A stretch of DNA of 64,000 nt from Serratia proteamaculans_D (GCF_049959315.1 NZ_CP188201.1); one strand, 5' to 3'. Positions 26,385-34,830 are shown, numbered from the stretch's first letter. Notes: generated from the sequence alone by a model not told the origin. A program made the numbers and translations.

Positions 26385-26843
26385 ATGAGGGACGAAAAGA
26401 GCTTAGCGCACACCAGATGGAACTGTAAATATCACATAGTTTTTGCGCCGAAGTACCGAAGAAAGGTGTTCTACGGGGAAAAACGCAAAGCGATTGGCAG
26501 TATTTTAAGAAAGCTGTGCGAATGGAAAAACGTGAATATTCTGGAAGCGGAATGCTGTGCGGATCACATTCATATGCTTCTGGAAATCCCGCCGAAGATG
26601 AGTGTCTCGGGGTTTATGGGGTACCTGAAGGGAAAGAGCAGCCTGATGCTTTATGAGCAGTTTGGGGATTTGAAGTTCAAATACCGTAACAGGGAGTTTT
26701 GGTGCCGAGGGTATTACGTTGATACGGTAGGGAAAAACACGGCCAGGATACAAGAATACATAAAGCACCAACTGGAAGAGGATAAAATGGGTGAGCAGTT
26801 GTCGATCCCGTATGCAGGTAGCCCGTTTACGGGCCGTAAGTAA
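26385..26843 (+). CDS. tnpA: IS200 transposase TnpA (Y1 HUH family)
   Basis: Single-strand DNA transposase. It has 152 residues from the ATG at 26385 (MRDEKSLAHTRWNCKYHIVF), 6 nt after AGGGGG; the longer frame from 26334 starts inside the regulatory hairpin. The HUH metal motif is His-Ile-His at residues 61-63 and the nucleophile is Tyr125 in IQEYIKHQ. No frameshift or stop is present, so the protein looks functional. No tnpB/IscB-like partner accompanies it. Confidence 0.95.
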   Translation: MRDEKSLAHTRWNCKYHIVFAPKYRRKVFYGEKRKAIGSILRKLCEWKNVNILEAECCADHIHMLLEIPPKMSVSGFMGYLKGKSSLMLYEQFGDLKFKYRNREFWCRGYYVDTVGKNTARIQEYIKHQLEEDKMGEQLSIPYAGSPFTGRK

Positions 26844-26962
26844 TCCATAGATGCAAATGTCAGATTGCTATGCGCCTGTTAGGGCGCGGCTGGTAACAGA
26901 GCCTTATAGGCGCATATGAAAAACCTCCGGCTATGCCGGAGGATATTTATTTTCAGGCAATA

Positions 26963-28237
26963 TTACCCCTGCCAGCGTTTCAGCAAAATACTCGCATTCA
27001 CACCACCAAAACCAAAGCCGTTTGACAGTGCATAGCTAATGGCCATGGGTTGCGCTTGGTTCGCGACCAGGTGCAGTCCCTCTGCCGCCGGATCCGGACT
27101 TTCCAAATTCAGCGTGGCCGGTGCAATCTGGTCGCGCAGTGCCAGTGCGGTAAAGATGGTTTCCAGCCCGCCAGCAGCACCGAGCAGATGACCGGTTGCT
27201 GATTTGGTTGAGGTGACCGCTATGCTGCCCTGAGTACCGAACAGATGTTTGATGGCGTTAATTTCGCCCAAATCACCCACTGGGGTGGATGTCGCATGCG
27301 CGTTCAGGTGTTGAACCTGCTCCGGTGTTACGCCAGCCTGTTTGAGGGCAATCTTCATGGCACGGTAGGCACCGTCACCATCCTCGGCGCCAGAGGTCAT
27401 ATGGTAGGCATCAGCGCTGGTGCCGTAACCGACAATTTCTGCCAGCGGCGTAGCACCACGGGCCAGTGCATGCTCCAATGTCTCAATCACCAGCATGCCG
27501 GCGCCTTCACCCATAACGAAGCCATTACGTGCGCTGTCAAAAGGTCGTGAAGCGGTGGCTGCAGCTTCTGCCGGTGTGGTAGACATGGCACGCGCTGCCG
27601 CAAAACCACCCAGGCTAACGGTATCGATAGCCGCTTCCGTACCGCCACACAGCGCGATATCCGCTTCATCGTTGCGAATCATGCGCACAGCATCGCCAAT
27701 GGCTTGTACCCCTGCAGCACAGGCCGTCACCGGGGCGCCAATCGGGCCCTTGAACTGATATTTAATCGATACATGACCGGCGGCCAGATTAACCAGGAAC
27801 GAAGGGATGGTGAAAGGCGACAGGCGTTTGGCACCACGGCTGTCGGTGGTGCGCACCGCGTGGGCGATGGCCGGGAAACCGCCAATGCCGGAAGCGATCA
27901 CGGTTGCGGTGCGTTCCTGCTTGTCTTCAGTGTCTGCTACCCAGCCTGCCTGGCGGATAGCCTCATCGGCCGCTGCCATGGCGAGCAGGATAAAGCGGTC
28001 CATTTTCTTCTGGTCTTTTGGCGCAACCGAAAGATCGGGATCGAAGCCCGCTTCGGGATCCTGTTCCAAAGTGGGCACCTGACCACCGATTTTCACCTGC
28101 AGGTCGGCGACGATCTCTTCTGGCAGCGGACGAATGCCGGACTGGCCGTTCAGTAGACGCTGCCAGATAGCCTCTACGCCGCATCCCAGTGGCGAAACGG
28201 CGCCCATGCCGGTAATGACTATACGACGAGTGTTCAT
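26963..28237 (-). CDS. Beta-ketoacyl-ACP synthase II paralogue
   Basis: Condensing enzyme of the FabF/KAS-II family. It has 424 residues; the C-H-H triad is intact: Cys173 in VTACAAG, His314 in NAHATSTP and His350 in SATGHLLGAAGG, with Lys345. It differs from housekeeping FabF, which sits in the fab cluster next to acpP and has TACTSG around the Cys. Immediately preceded, with a 4-bp overlap, by an HxlR-family regulator gene, and it lies beside fabA. It probably makes or elongates a special acyl chain or adjusts membrane lipids under stress; the substrate cannot be read from sequence. The gene ends 12 bp from the IS200 right end. Confidence 0.85.
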   Translation of the reverse strand: MNTRRIVITGMGAVSPLGCGVEAIWQRLLNGQSGIRPLPEEIVADLQVKIGGQVPTLEQDPEAGFDPDLSVAPKDQKKMDRFILLAMAAADEAIRQAGWVADTEDKQERTATVIASGIGGFPAIAHAVRTTDSRGAKRLSPFTIPSFLVNLAAGHVSIKYQFKGPIGAPVTACAAGVQAIGDAVRMIRNDEADIALCGGTEAAIDTVSLGGFAAARAMSTTPAEAAATASRPFDSARNGFVMGEGAGMLVIETLEHALARGATPLAEIVGYGTSADAYHMTSGAEDGDGAYRAMKIALKQAGVTPEQVQHLNAHATSTPVGDLGEINAIKHLFGTQGSIAVTSTKSATGHLLGAAGGLETIFTALALRDQIAPATLNLESPDPAAEGLHLVANQAQPMAISYALSNGFGFGGVNASILLKRWQG

Positions 28238-28761
28238 AGTGACTCCTTGGATGATTCAGGGGGGAATGCAGAAAGGTTCTGCAGCATCAGGGCCGCGCGC
28301 TGGCGCATGCCGTCGGTCGCTGCCGGCCCTGCTGCTAAAGTAATGTTATGCAGCGCAATAGGCTGCTGAGTAATGCTGTCAATCAGTTGCACGCGTATGG
28401 GTTGCCCGGTACGGCGATCGACCAGTTCGGCACTGATGCCGTCATCGGCCAGGTGGGTATTCCCCCAGTGAAACAGGGCTGCAAGCACCGGGAAAAAATC
28501 CTTGCCGCGCTCAGTGAGCAAGTACTGGTAGCGCACCGGTCGTGTTTGATAGCGCTGTTTATGCAGTATGCCGCTTTCCACCAGATACTTCAGGCGACGG
28601 GTCAATATGGTGGGCGAAAGCCCAAGGCTCTGCTGGAACTCATCGAACCTGGACAAACCATGAAACGCATCACGAAGTATCAGGATGCTCCACCATTCCC
28701 CGACGCGGTCCAGTGAGCGAGCTACCGGGCATGGCATGTTATCAAAACGAGTTTTTTGCAT
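28234..28761 (-). CDS. HxlR-family winged-helix regulator
   Basis: It has 175 residues. The N-terminal HxlR DNA-binding domain (about 8-105) starts with the conserved Cys11 in CPVARSLDRVGEWWSILIL, the residue that senses electrophiles or disulfide stress in YodB/HypR-type members. The recognition-helix region is LSPTILTRRLKYLVESG. About 65 further residues form a C-terminal extension (RRTGQPIRVQLIDSITQQP) not found in minimal HxlR proteins; its role is unknown. AGGAGG lies 6 nt before the ATG. The downstream KAS-II gene is translationally coupled, and a palindrome directly upstream suggests autoregulation. Confidence 0.88.
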   Translation of the reverse strand: MQKTRFDNMPCPVARSLDRVGEWWSILILRDAFHGLSRFDEFQQSLGLSPTILTRRLKYLVESGILHKQRYQTRPVRYQYLLTERGKDFFPVLAALFHWGNTHLADDGISAELVDRRTGQPIRVQLIDSITQQPIALHNITLAAGPAATDGMRQRAALMLQNLSAFPPESSKESL

Positions 28762-28774
28762 GGCATACCTCCTG

Positions 28775-28797
28775 GTTACTACAATTATTGTAGTTAC
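28775..28797. promoter_or_regulatory. Palindromic operator candidate for the HxlR regulator
   Basis: A 23-bp inverted repeat, GTTACTACAAT / ATTGTAGTTAC around a central T, with ten of eleven positions symmetrical in each arm. It sits 13 bp upstream of the hxlR-type start, abutting the ribosome site. The core TACT-N9-AGT(T/A) resembles operators of YodB-type HxlR proteins. Function is inferred. Confidence 0.65.
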
Positions 28798-28846
28798 TGT
28801 TTAGCCGCTATGGACATAACGATTAAAAGATAACTAAGGGGAATAA

Positions 28847-28873
28847 ACGGCGACCGGGAAGGCCGCCGTGATT
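28847..28873 (-). terminator. Possible terminator of fabA
   Basis: Minus-strand ACGGCGGCC-TTCCC-GGTCGCCGT followed by TTATT, 8 bp past the fabA stop. The stem has one mismatch and the T-tract is short. Confidence 0.5.
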
Positions 28874-28877
28874 GCGG

Positions 28878-29396
28878 TTAGAACGCCGCAGTGTCCTTGA
28901 ACAGGCCCACTTTCAGATCGCTGGCGGTGTAAATGACCTGACCGTCGACCAGCACTTCACCATCAGCCACACCCATAATCAGTTTACGGATGATCACACG
29001 CTTGAAGTTAATGCGGTAGGTGACTTTCTTCGCGGTAGGCAGAACCTGGCCGGTGAATTTAACTTCACCCACGCCCAGAGCACGACCTTTACCTTCGCCA
29101 CCCAGCCAGCCGAGGTAGAAACCGACCAACTGCCACATGGCATCCAGACCCAGGCAGCCTGGCATCACCGGATCGCCGATAAAGTGGCAACCAAAGAACC
29201 ATAGGTCCGGATTAATATCCAGTTCCGCTTCCACATAACCCTTGTTGTAGGTACCACCGTCTTCGGTCATTTTGACCACGCGGTCCATCATCAACATGTT
29301 ACCTGCCGGCAACGGTGGGCCACCAGCGCCAAACAGCTCGCCACGGCCGGATGCTTCGAGGTCTTCTTTCGTATAGGAGTCGCGTTTTTCTACCAT
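28878..29396 (-). CDS. fabA: 3-hydroxydecanoyl-ACP dehydratase/isomerase
   Basis: Introduces the double bond of unsaturated fatty acids: dehydrates 3-hydroxydecanoyl-ACP and isomerises trans-2- to cis-3-decenoyl-ACP. It has 172 residues, identical in length to E. coli FabA. The active-site His lies in CHFIGDPVMPGCLGLDA and the Asp in the following helix. Its promoter region carries FadR and FabR sites as in E. coli. It lies downstream of lonH on the same strand but is transcribed from its own promoter. Confidence 0.97.
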   Translation of the reverse strand: MVEKRDSYTKEDLEASGRGELFGAGGPPLPAGNMLMMDRVVKMTEDGGTYNKGYVEAELDINPDLWFFGCHFIGDPVMPGCLGLDAMWQLVGFYLGWLGGEGKGRALGVGEVKFTGQVLPTAKKVTYRINFKRVIIRKLIMGVADGEVLVDGQVIYTASDLKVGLFKDTAAF

Positions 29397-29429
29397 GTTC
29401 TCAGTAAACCTTATTTTAATGAAGGGCGC

Positions 29430-29458
29430 AGATTAGCTTACACGTGTACGCTGAACAA
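29430..29458 (-). promoter_or_regulatory. fabA promoter
   Basis: Minus-strand -35 TTGTTC (29458-29453) and -10 TAATCT (29435-29430) with a 17-bp spacer, aligned with the known E. coli fabA promoter. The FabR palindrome fills the spacer. Confidence 0.75.
29435..29452. promoter_or_regulatory. FabR operator
   Basis: AGCTTACACGTGTACGCT differs at one position from the perfect palindrome AGCGTACACGTGTACGCT bound by FabR, the repressor of unsaturated fatty-acid synthesis. Located between -35 and -10. Confidence 0.82.
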
Positions 29459-29468
29459 GTCCGATCAG
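29451..29468 (-). promoter_or_regulatory. FadR activator site of fabA
   Basis: Minus strand CTGATCGGACTTGTTCAG is essentially the E. coli fabA FadR site. It overlaps the -35 and the last codon and stop of lonH. Confidence 0.75.
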
Positions 29469-31237
29469 CCGTGGTTGAACCAGTTGAGCCAACGAAGCGG
29501 CCATGGCCAGCGCCGGCGTTCCTGCGGATTCACCTGTGCTATCCGTTCCTGAATGGCCGCTAACAAGTTCGGTTGCTGCTCATCAGAGTAGGGGTAACCA
29601 GTGAGTAATGGCAAGGCTTCCGCAGCGCTATTGACGGCCCACAGATGGAATTGCCCCTCGCGCACCGCATCGACCACGTCCTGATGCAGACACAGATGGC
29701 GCACATTGGTGGCGGGCAGGATAATACCCTGTTTGCCAGTCAAACCCCGACGTTGGCAAACTTCAAAAAAGCCTTCGATTTTTTCGTTAACGCCGCCAAT
29801 CGGCTGTACATTACCGAATTGGTCGACAGAACCGGTTACTGCAATCTGCTGGGTAATTGGCTGTAGCGACAGTGCGCTGATGAGCGCGCACAGTTCTGCC
29901 AATGAGGCGCTGTCACCGTCAACTTCGCCATAAGATTGTTCAAACACGATCGAAGCAGAGAAGGGCAGCGGTTGGTCCAGCTCCAGTTCGGAAATCAGGA
30001 ACGCCTGCATAATCATCATGCCCTTGGCATGCAGATTACCGCCAAGCTCGGCTTTGCGCTCAACGTCGGTGAATTCACCATCGCCAAGGTGCACGACACA
30101 GCTGATACGGGAGGGTTCACCGAAGCTGCGTGGATGGCCAGGATATTCCAGCACCGACAAACCGTTGATCTGACCGACGACTTCGCCTTCGGTTTCAATC
30201 AGGATTTGGCCCAGTTCAATTTCATCCTGCATCCGTTCGGCAAGATAGCTTTCACGCCACTCGCGCGCATTCAGCGCGGCTTCAAACGCTTTGGCAGTGA
30301 TGCTTTCTTCTTCGACATACAGTGCAGCTTCGGAAAGTTGCTGGCCGAGCCACAGTGGGGACAGCGGCAGGTTGCCCTGATCACCACTGTGACGTACTGC
30401 CTGTATCATCAACGGGTACCAGGCATCGGCTGCCAGTGGCGGCAGTTGCTGCTCTTCGATGAGGCTATTGACGTAGCCACACCATTGCACCATGTCATCG
30501 ATTTCGGTGAGTTGCAGGTCTTCTTCGTATTCACCGTAGACTGACTGCTCACTCAGCTCCGGTTCAATATCATGGAAATCGGCAAGGCCGTGACGATCGC
30601 CTACCACAATCAACCGTAATTCCAGCGGCATGGCAGGAATAGTGATCGGCAATGGGCGTGTTTCATCCGGGGAAACCCAGTGGAACTGGCGTTGGGTGAT
30701 CATCTGCTTCAAACGCAGCCATAGCAGCGGCTGAGCTAGCAGAGAACGCGCAGACAGGATCAGTACCCCCCCGTTGGCCTGATGCACCAGGCCGGGCTGC
30801 AGGTTGATTTCACCATTGTGGATCCGAACGCAGCCAAACAGCTGTTCAGGTTCAACCCACTCTTGATACACGCAGGCACCACCAGCGGCAAAGGGTTCAT
30901 CGCCCTGGCTGGCGGGTTCTACGCTGACCTTGCTGCCCTGGATCACATAGTGACTGCCCTTGAACGCGGTGTTCTGCGGCTGCAGTTGTTCAACTGCCTG
31001 TGCGATCAGCGCCAGATACTCACGCGTTTCTTGCGCTTTCAACAACATGAAACGCGGTGGTGACTGTGGATGGCAAAACAGCGTCAGTGCGTTTTCCAGC
31101 CGAGGCTGAATAGAGGCAAAGGACACGGGGGCCAACTGCGCGGCGGTATCAAATATCGCTTGATAAGGCGTAACGTCCGGCAACAGTGATTGCCATTCAA
31201 GTCGGTTATTGGTCAAAGTGTTAGATGCAATCGTCAA
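29465..31237 (-). CDS. lonH: Lon-like protease LonH (YcbZ)
   Basis: It has 590 residues (E. coli YcbZ 586). The C-terminal S16 peptidase domain is intact: catalytic Ser443 in DGDSAS and Lys486 in NEKIEGF, 43 residues apart as in Lon itself. The N-terminal two thirds lack a clear Walker A, so the protein is Lon-like but not an ordinary AAA+ protease; a degenerate ATPase-like region is possible. Substrates are not established. Always found between fabA and matP in enterics. The gene end contains the fabA FadR site. Confidence 0.9.
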   Translation of the reverse strand: MTIASNTLTNNRLEWQSLLPDVTPYQAIFDTAAQLAPVSFASIQPRLENALTLFCHPQSPPRFMLLKAQETREYLALIAQAVEQLQPQNTAFKGSHYVIQGSKVSVEPASQGDEPFAAGGACVYQEWVEPEQLFGCVRIHNGEINLQPGLVHQANGGVLILSARSLLAQPLLWLRLKQMITQRQFHWVSPDETRPLPITIPAMPLELRLIVVGDRHGLADFHDIEPELSEQSVYGEYEEDLQLTEIDDMVQWCGYVNSLIEEQQLPPLAADAWYPLMIQAVRHSGDQGNLPLSPLWLGQQLSEAALYVEEESITAKAFEAALNAREWRESYLAERMQDEIELGQILIETEGEVVGQINGLSVLEYPGHPRSFGEPSRISCVVHLGDGEFTDVERKAELGGNLHAKGMMIMQAFLISELELDQPLPFSASIVFEQSYGEVDGDSASLAELCALISALSLQPITQQIAVTGSVDQFGNVQPIGGVNEKIEGFFEVCQRRGLTGKQGIILPATNVRHLCLHQDVVDAVREGQFHLWAVNSAAEALPLLTGYPYSDEQQPNLLAAIQERIAQVNPQERRRWPWPLRWLNWFNHG

Positions 31238-31425
31238 AAAGGGAAAGGGCGATTATACAAGAATAACGGCAGCTTGATAGATGCAGAGTTACAGTTGATG
31301 TCAGGGAGTTTGACATCGAGCGATGACTGTGCAAAAAACAGTCTAAAACGAGGTGTAATTGCCGGGGAAATTCGGCGTAAAGCTGTTATGCTTAATAAAG
31401 TTACGCGGTCACTGAAGAGCTCACG

Positions 31426-31884
31426 ATGAAATATCAGCAACTGGAAAATCTGGAGAGCGGTTGGAAATGGAAGTACCTGGTGAAAAAGCACCGGGAAGGG
31501 GAAGCTATTACCCGCCACATTGAAAACAGCGTTGCTCAGGAAGCCATTGACGAGCTGCTGAAGCTGGAAAATGAGCCGGTAAAAGTGCTGACGTGGATTA
31601 GCCATCATATGAATCCGGAACTGGATAACCGGATGAAGCAAACTATCCGCGCACGGCGTAAACGTCATTTTAACGCAGAACACCAACATACGCGTAAAAA
31701 ATCTATCGATCTGGAGTTTCTGGTTTGGCAGCGTTTGGCCGCGCTGGCCCGTCGCCGTGGTGTGACTCTGTCAGAAACAGTGGTGCAGTTAATCGAAGAT
31801 GCGGAACGTAAAGAGAAGTATGCCAGCCAGATGTCATCATTGAAGCAGGATTTAAAAGCTATTCTCGGTAAAGACAAAGAGTAA
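31426..31884 (+). CDS. matP: Macrodomain Ter protein MatP
   Basis: Binds matS sites scattered in the terminus region, condenses the Ter macrodomain and links it to the divisome through ZapB. It has 152 residues (E. coli 150): N-terminal four-helix region, ribbon-helix-helix segment around RKKSIDLEFLVWQRLAALAR, and a C-terminal coiled coil (AERKEKYASQMSSLKQDLKA). Divergent from lonH; convergent with ompA through a shared terminator. Confidence 0.96.
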   Translation: MKYQQLENLESGWKWKYLVKKHREGEAITRHIENSVAQEAIDELLKLENEPVKVLTWISHHMNPELDNRMKQTIRARRKRHFNAEHQHTRKKSIDLEFLVWQRLAALARRRGVTLSETVVQLIEDAERKEKYASQMSSLKQDLKAILGKDKE

Positions 31885-31952
31885 ACCCATTAGCCCGCCA
31901 GTTACCTGCAAGAGAAGCGACTCTTTGTTCCTTTCACCACTTGATTTAGTCG

Positions 31953-31984
31953 AAAAAAAACCCCGCATTGCGGGGTTTTTTACT
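31953..31984. terminator. Bidirectional terminator between matP and ompA
   Basis: AAAAAACCCCGC-ATT-GCGGGGTTTTTT, a perfect stem with A-run and T-run on both sides, serving the convergent matP and ompA. Confidence 0.93.
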
Positions 31985-31996
31985 AAGAGTGGTAGC

Positions 31997-33073
31997 TTAG
32001 CCTTGTGGCTGAGTTACAACGTCTTTGATACCTTTAACTTCGATCTCTACGCGACGATCTGGTGCCAGGCAAGCGATCTGTGCTTTGGTAGCACGACCAG
32101 CTTTGTAGCCACAGGTGTTGCCAGTGACGGAATCAGCTTCGCCCATACCACGTGCAGAGATTTTGTCTGAAGGGATACCTTTAGATACCAGGTAATCAAC
32201 AACGCTCTGTGCGCGTTTTTCAGACAGTTTCTGGTTGTACTGGTCAGAACCAACGGCGTCGGTGTAACCCAGAACTACAGCAGAACCATCTTTAGGATCC
32301 ATTGCGCTCAGCTGAGTGTACAGCTGGTCAAGAGCCTGTTGGCCTTCAGCTTTCAGGGTAGACTTGTTGAAGTTGAACAGCACGTCAGACTTCAGAGTGA
32401 AACGCTTGGTTTCAACAACTGGAGCCGGAGCTGGAGCTGGTGCTGGAGCAACAACATCATCCTGACCGAAACGGTAAGAAACACCCAAGCTCAGCATGGT
32501 GTTGTCTGGACGTGCGCCGACAGTACCTGCATCACCGATGTTGCTAACGAATTGGTAGTCCAGGCGGGTAGCCCAGTTTTTGGTCAGTGCGTATTCAACA
32601 CCAACTGCTGCCAACGGAGAAACGCCAGTGTCGTGATCGCTCAGACGAGTGCCGTTACCGTAGTTAGCTTTGGAATCTGCACGCCATACCATGCCGCCCA
32701 GACGAGTGTAGATGTCCAGATCGTCCATGATTGGGTAGCTCAGTTTAGCGGCCAGTTGAACGCCCTGCGCTTTGAAAGCACCGTTGTTCACGCTGCCTTT
32801 GTAAGGCATACGGCCAAGCCAGTCATAGCCCAGCTCGAAGCCCAAGTATTGGTTCGCCTGGTAACCCAGGAACGCGCCAGCACCCAGTTGATCTTTATGG
32901 GTCGGACCATTGCCGATACCATTCTGGTAACCGTTGCCGTAGAAACCAGTGTCATGGTACTGGGACCAGCCCAGTTTAGCACCGGTGTACCAGGTATTAT
33001 CTTTTGGGGCGGCTTGCGCTACGGTAGCGAAACCAGCCAGTGCCACTGCTAATGCGATAGCTGTCTTTTTCAT
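31997..33073 (-). CDS. ompA: Outer membrane protein A
   Basis: Abundant structural protein tying the outer membrane to peptidoglycan. It has 358 residues from the ATG at 33073 (MKKTAIALAVALAGFATVAQA, signal cleaved before APKDNTWY); an upstream ATG at 33103 is not homologous. Residues 22-190 form the 8-strand barrel with four surface loops, a Pro-Ala hinge (PAPAPAPAPVVETKRF) follows, and the C-terminal OmpA-like domain has the peptidoglycan-binding segment SDQYNQKLSEKRAQSVV and two cysteines near the end. The leader just before the start (GGATGATAACGAGGCGCAAA) equals E. coli, where MicA sRNA pairs, so sRNA control is likely. Confidence 0.98.
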   Translation of the reverse strand: MKKTAIALAVALAGFATVAQAAPKDNTWYTGAKLGWSQYHDTGFYGNGYQNGIGNGPTHKDQLGAGAFLGYQANQYLGFELGYDWLGRMPYKGSVNNGAFKAQGVQLAAKLSYPIMDDLDIYTRLGGMVWRADSKANYGNGTRLSDHDTGVSPLAAVGVEYALTKNWATRLDYQFVSNIGDAGTVGARPDNTMLSLGVSYRFGQDDVVAPAPAPAPAPVVETKRFTLKSDVLFNFNKSTLKAEGQQALDQLYTQLSAMDPKDGSAVVLGYTDAVGSDQYNQKLSEKRAQSVVDYLVSKGIPSDKISARGMGEADSVTGNTCGYKAGRATKAQIACLAPDRRVEIEVKGIKDVVTQPQG

Positions 33074-33431
33074 TTTGCGCCTCGTTATCATCCAAATAGG
33101 CAATGAGCTTTAAAGCTGTTTTAAGCCCTTGGTTAAATTCCTTCGCCAAGGTTTGAGCCCTCGTTTGTTACTCTGCCAGTTTATCTGGCGTTATAGAGCA
33201 ACCTTGGCGATGTAAAGTCTACAACGTGGCGCGAAAGTTACAAGTGTGATGTGATAAAGCTCTAAAAAAAAACGCAGAAATATACATATTTACTAACATT
33301 AACCGGCAAAAAAACGAGCATTTCAACCTCGGTTTTGGGTCGCGGAACCGCAGCCACACTAGCTTTGTCCCTGATCCCATAAAGGTTCCCTTGCCTGGAG
33401 ACGAAAATGATGGGAAAAATCCTAAATTTAC
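33074..33431. other. ompA leader/promoter region and sulA 3' flank
   Basis: About 360 bp with no gene. The 30 bp before ompA are conserved with the E. coli ompA leader. The remainder contains the ompA promoter, which I could not place precisely, and AT-rich DNA beyond sulA with no strong terminator. Confidence 0.6.
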
Positions 33432-33938
33432 TTAATGATACAAAGAAGAGTGAATTTTTAGGGTGGAACAGTGTCCGTGAATCGGGTTTATGTCACGTTG
33501 AGGACGCATAATGAACCCATAAGCGTTACCTAATTCTGCCGCACGCCTTAATTTTAGACGATCTTCTTCTGTAAGATCGGGCAGCCATCCAAGTACTACA
33601 CTGTAGTTACCCGTCAGCAGCGCTTTTTCCATCGCTTCAACCGTGTCCAGCGGGTTAATTTGGCTCAGCTGTATCACTTTTCCAACCGGCAAGCCGGACT
33701 GTTGTAGCCATAACTTACTCAGTTTTTGCTGTGGCGTCAGCCATAACAACCAACGTGACTGCATTCCCAGTTGTTGCAGCAGAGGTAGCAACAATTGCGC
33801 TACTGCGGGCTGATGCTCGTTGTAAACAAGTTCACTGATAAGGCCATTCGCTTTGCCGGCATCGGTGCTCTCTGCAGCATTATTCACCGCAAAAGAGGTG
33901 TGGCTGAAATGGGGTTTGTAGAGTGATTGAGTACGCAT
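33432..33938 (-). CDS. sulA: SOS cell division inhibitor SulA
   Basis: Binds FtsZ and blocks septation after DNA damage until degraded by Lon. It has 168 residues (E. coli 169) from the ATG at 33938 (MRTQSLYKPHF); an in-frame GTG at 33962 lies inside the LexA operator and is unlikely. The C-terminal HSSLYH, the Lon-recognition tail, is conserved. It has its own LexA-controlled promoter and is followed by ompA in the same direction. Confidence 0.96.
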   Translation of the reverse strand: MRTQSLYKPHFSHTSFAVNNAAESTDAGKANGLISELVYNEHQPAVAQLLLPLLQQLGMQSRWLLWLTPQQKLSKLWLQQSGLPVGKVIQLSQINPLDTVEAMEKALLTGNYSVVLGWLPDLTEEDRLKLRRAAELGNAYGFIMRPQRDINPIHGHCSTLKIHSSLYH

Positions 33939-33961
33939 AAAGTATCCCGCCCGTAGTGTCA

Positions 33962-33977
33962 CTGTATGTTTATACAG
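33962..33977. promoter_or_regulatory. LexA box of sulA
   Basis: CTGTATGTTTATACAG on the plus strand fits CTGT-N8-ACAG with a nearly ideal AT core. It lies 24 bp upstream of the sulA ATG, as in E. coli. Confidence 0.95.
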
Positions 33978-34170
33978 TACATCCAGTTGTGATTAAGATC
34001 AACTCAAATCTTCGTAGTACCTCGCATAATTGCGATCATTTTTCATACACTGGACGTTTGTGATTGGCATGACTGCAGATAGTGCGTATTTTTCTAATTA
34101 CTTGTTCACGTTACTTTTATTTCATTGATGTGGGGAATGATAGAACACTAATCTACACAAGGAGAAGGCT

Positions 34171-34830
34171 ATGAAAGGAACATCAAGTGGAAGGATCGTG
34201 CAGGCCAAAGCGTATTTTTACGCATTAGGCGGCATTACTACACGCTCGCAATTTGGCGGTTATGGGCTGCTGGCTGATGGCGTCATGTTCGCTGTGATTG
34301 CCGAAGGGGAGCTGTATCTTCGTGCGACGGATAGCCTGGAGCCAGCTTTTCGCTCTCGCGGCATGGTCAATATGGTGTACTCCAAACGAGGGGTACCTAT
34401 TACCATGCGTTATTACTGGGTCGATGAAACGCTGTGGCGCGACAGGAGGGAGCTTGTGGGGTTAGCCTGGCAGGCTATTCGTGAAGCGCGCCGAGAACTT
34501 AAGGTTAAAACGGATAATCAGGGGCGGCTGAAAACCTTACCCAACATCGACATCAATATGGAACGGTTACTTTGGCGTGCAGGCATTCGTAATGTTTATG
34601 ATTTGCGCCTGAATGGCGCCAAACGCAGCTATCTTCGTCTGTTGCAGCAGCAGCGCAATTTAGGATTGCGGGTACTGCTTTCTCTGGGCGGGGCCATCGC
34701 CGGTTATCATCATGAGGCTCTACCTTCGGAAATACGCAGTGAGCTGACGCATTGGTTTGAACGTACCATGTCATTGCTTAGTCACGGACATAATCCGGGA
34801 GTCCGGGGCCTGATAAAAGGCCCCGGGTGA
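34171..34830 (+). CDS. sxy: Competence regulator Sxy/TfoX
   Basis: Co-activator that works with CRP at CRP-S promoters of DNA-uptake genes. It has 219 residues (E. coli Sxy 209): TfoX N-terminal domain about 20-110 (GYGLLADGVMFAVI) and helical TfoX C-terminal domain about 115-205 (LPNIDINMERLLWRAGI). CAAGGAGAAGGCT precedes the ATG. Divergent from sulA. Its stop codon directly abuts the stop of convergent yccS, and the last codons form a GC-rich hairpin. Confidence 0.94.
   Translation: MKGTSSGRIVQAKAYFYALGGITTRSQFGGYGLLADGVMFAVIAEGELYLRATDSLEPAFRSRGMVNMVYSKRGVPITMRYYWVDETLWRDRRELVGLAWQAIREARRELKVKTDNQGRLKTLPNIDINMERLLWRAGIRNVYDLRLNGAKRSYLRLLQQQRNLGLRVLLSLGGAIAGYHHEALPSEIRSELTHWFERTMSLLSHGHNPGVRGLIKGPG
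34803..34826. repeat. GC-rich inverted repeat at the sxy/yccS junction
   Basis: CCGGGGCC-TGATAAAA-GGCCCCGG inside the last codons of sxy. There is no T-run after it on the sxy strand. It may slow or end transcription of two genes that leave no intergenic space. Confidence 0.6.

Larger units (their letters stand above)
26246..26952 (+). mobile_element. IS200-type insertion sequence (IS200/IS605 family)
   Basis: About 700 bp, the usual IS200 size, inserted between rmf and the KAS-II gene. There are no terminal inverted repeats, as expected for this family. Instead there is a left-end hairpin with arms AACCCCCAGC / GCTGGGGGTT (26252-26274) and a right-end hairpin CCTCCGGC-TAT-GCCGGAGG (about 26926-26944). 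Exact ends are estimated to within about 10 bp, because HUH transposases cut next to short guide motifs and make no target duplication. It carries one intact transposase gene, so the copy could be active. Confidence 0.88.
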
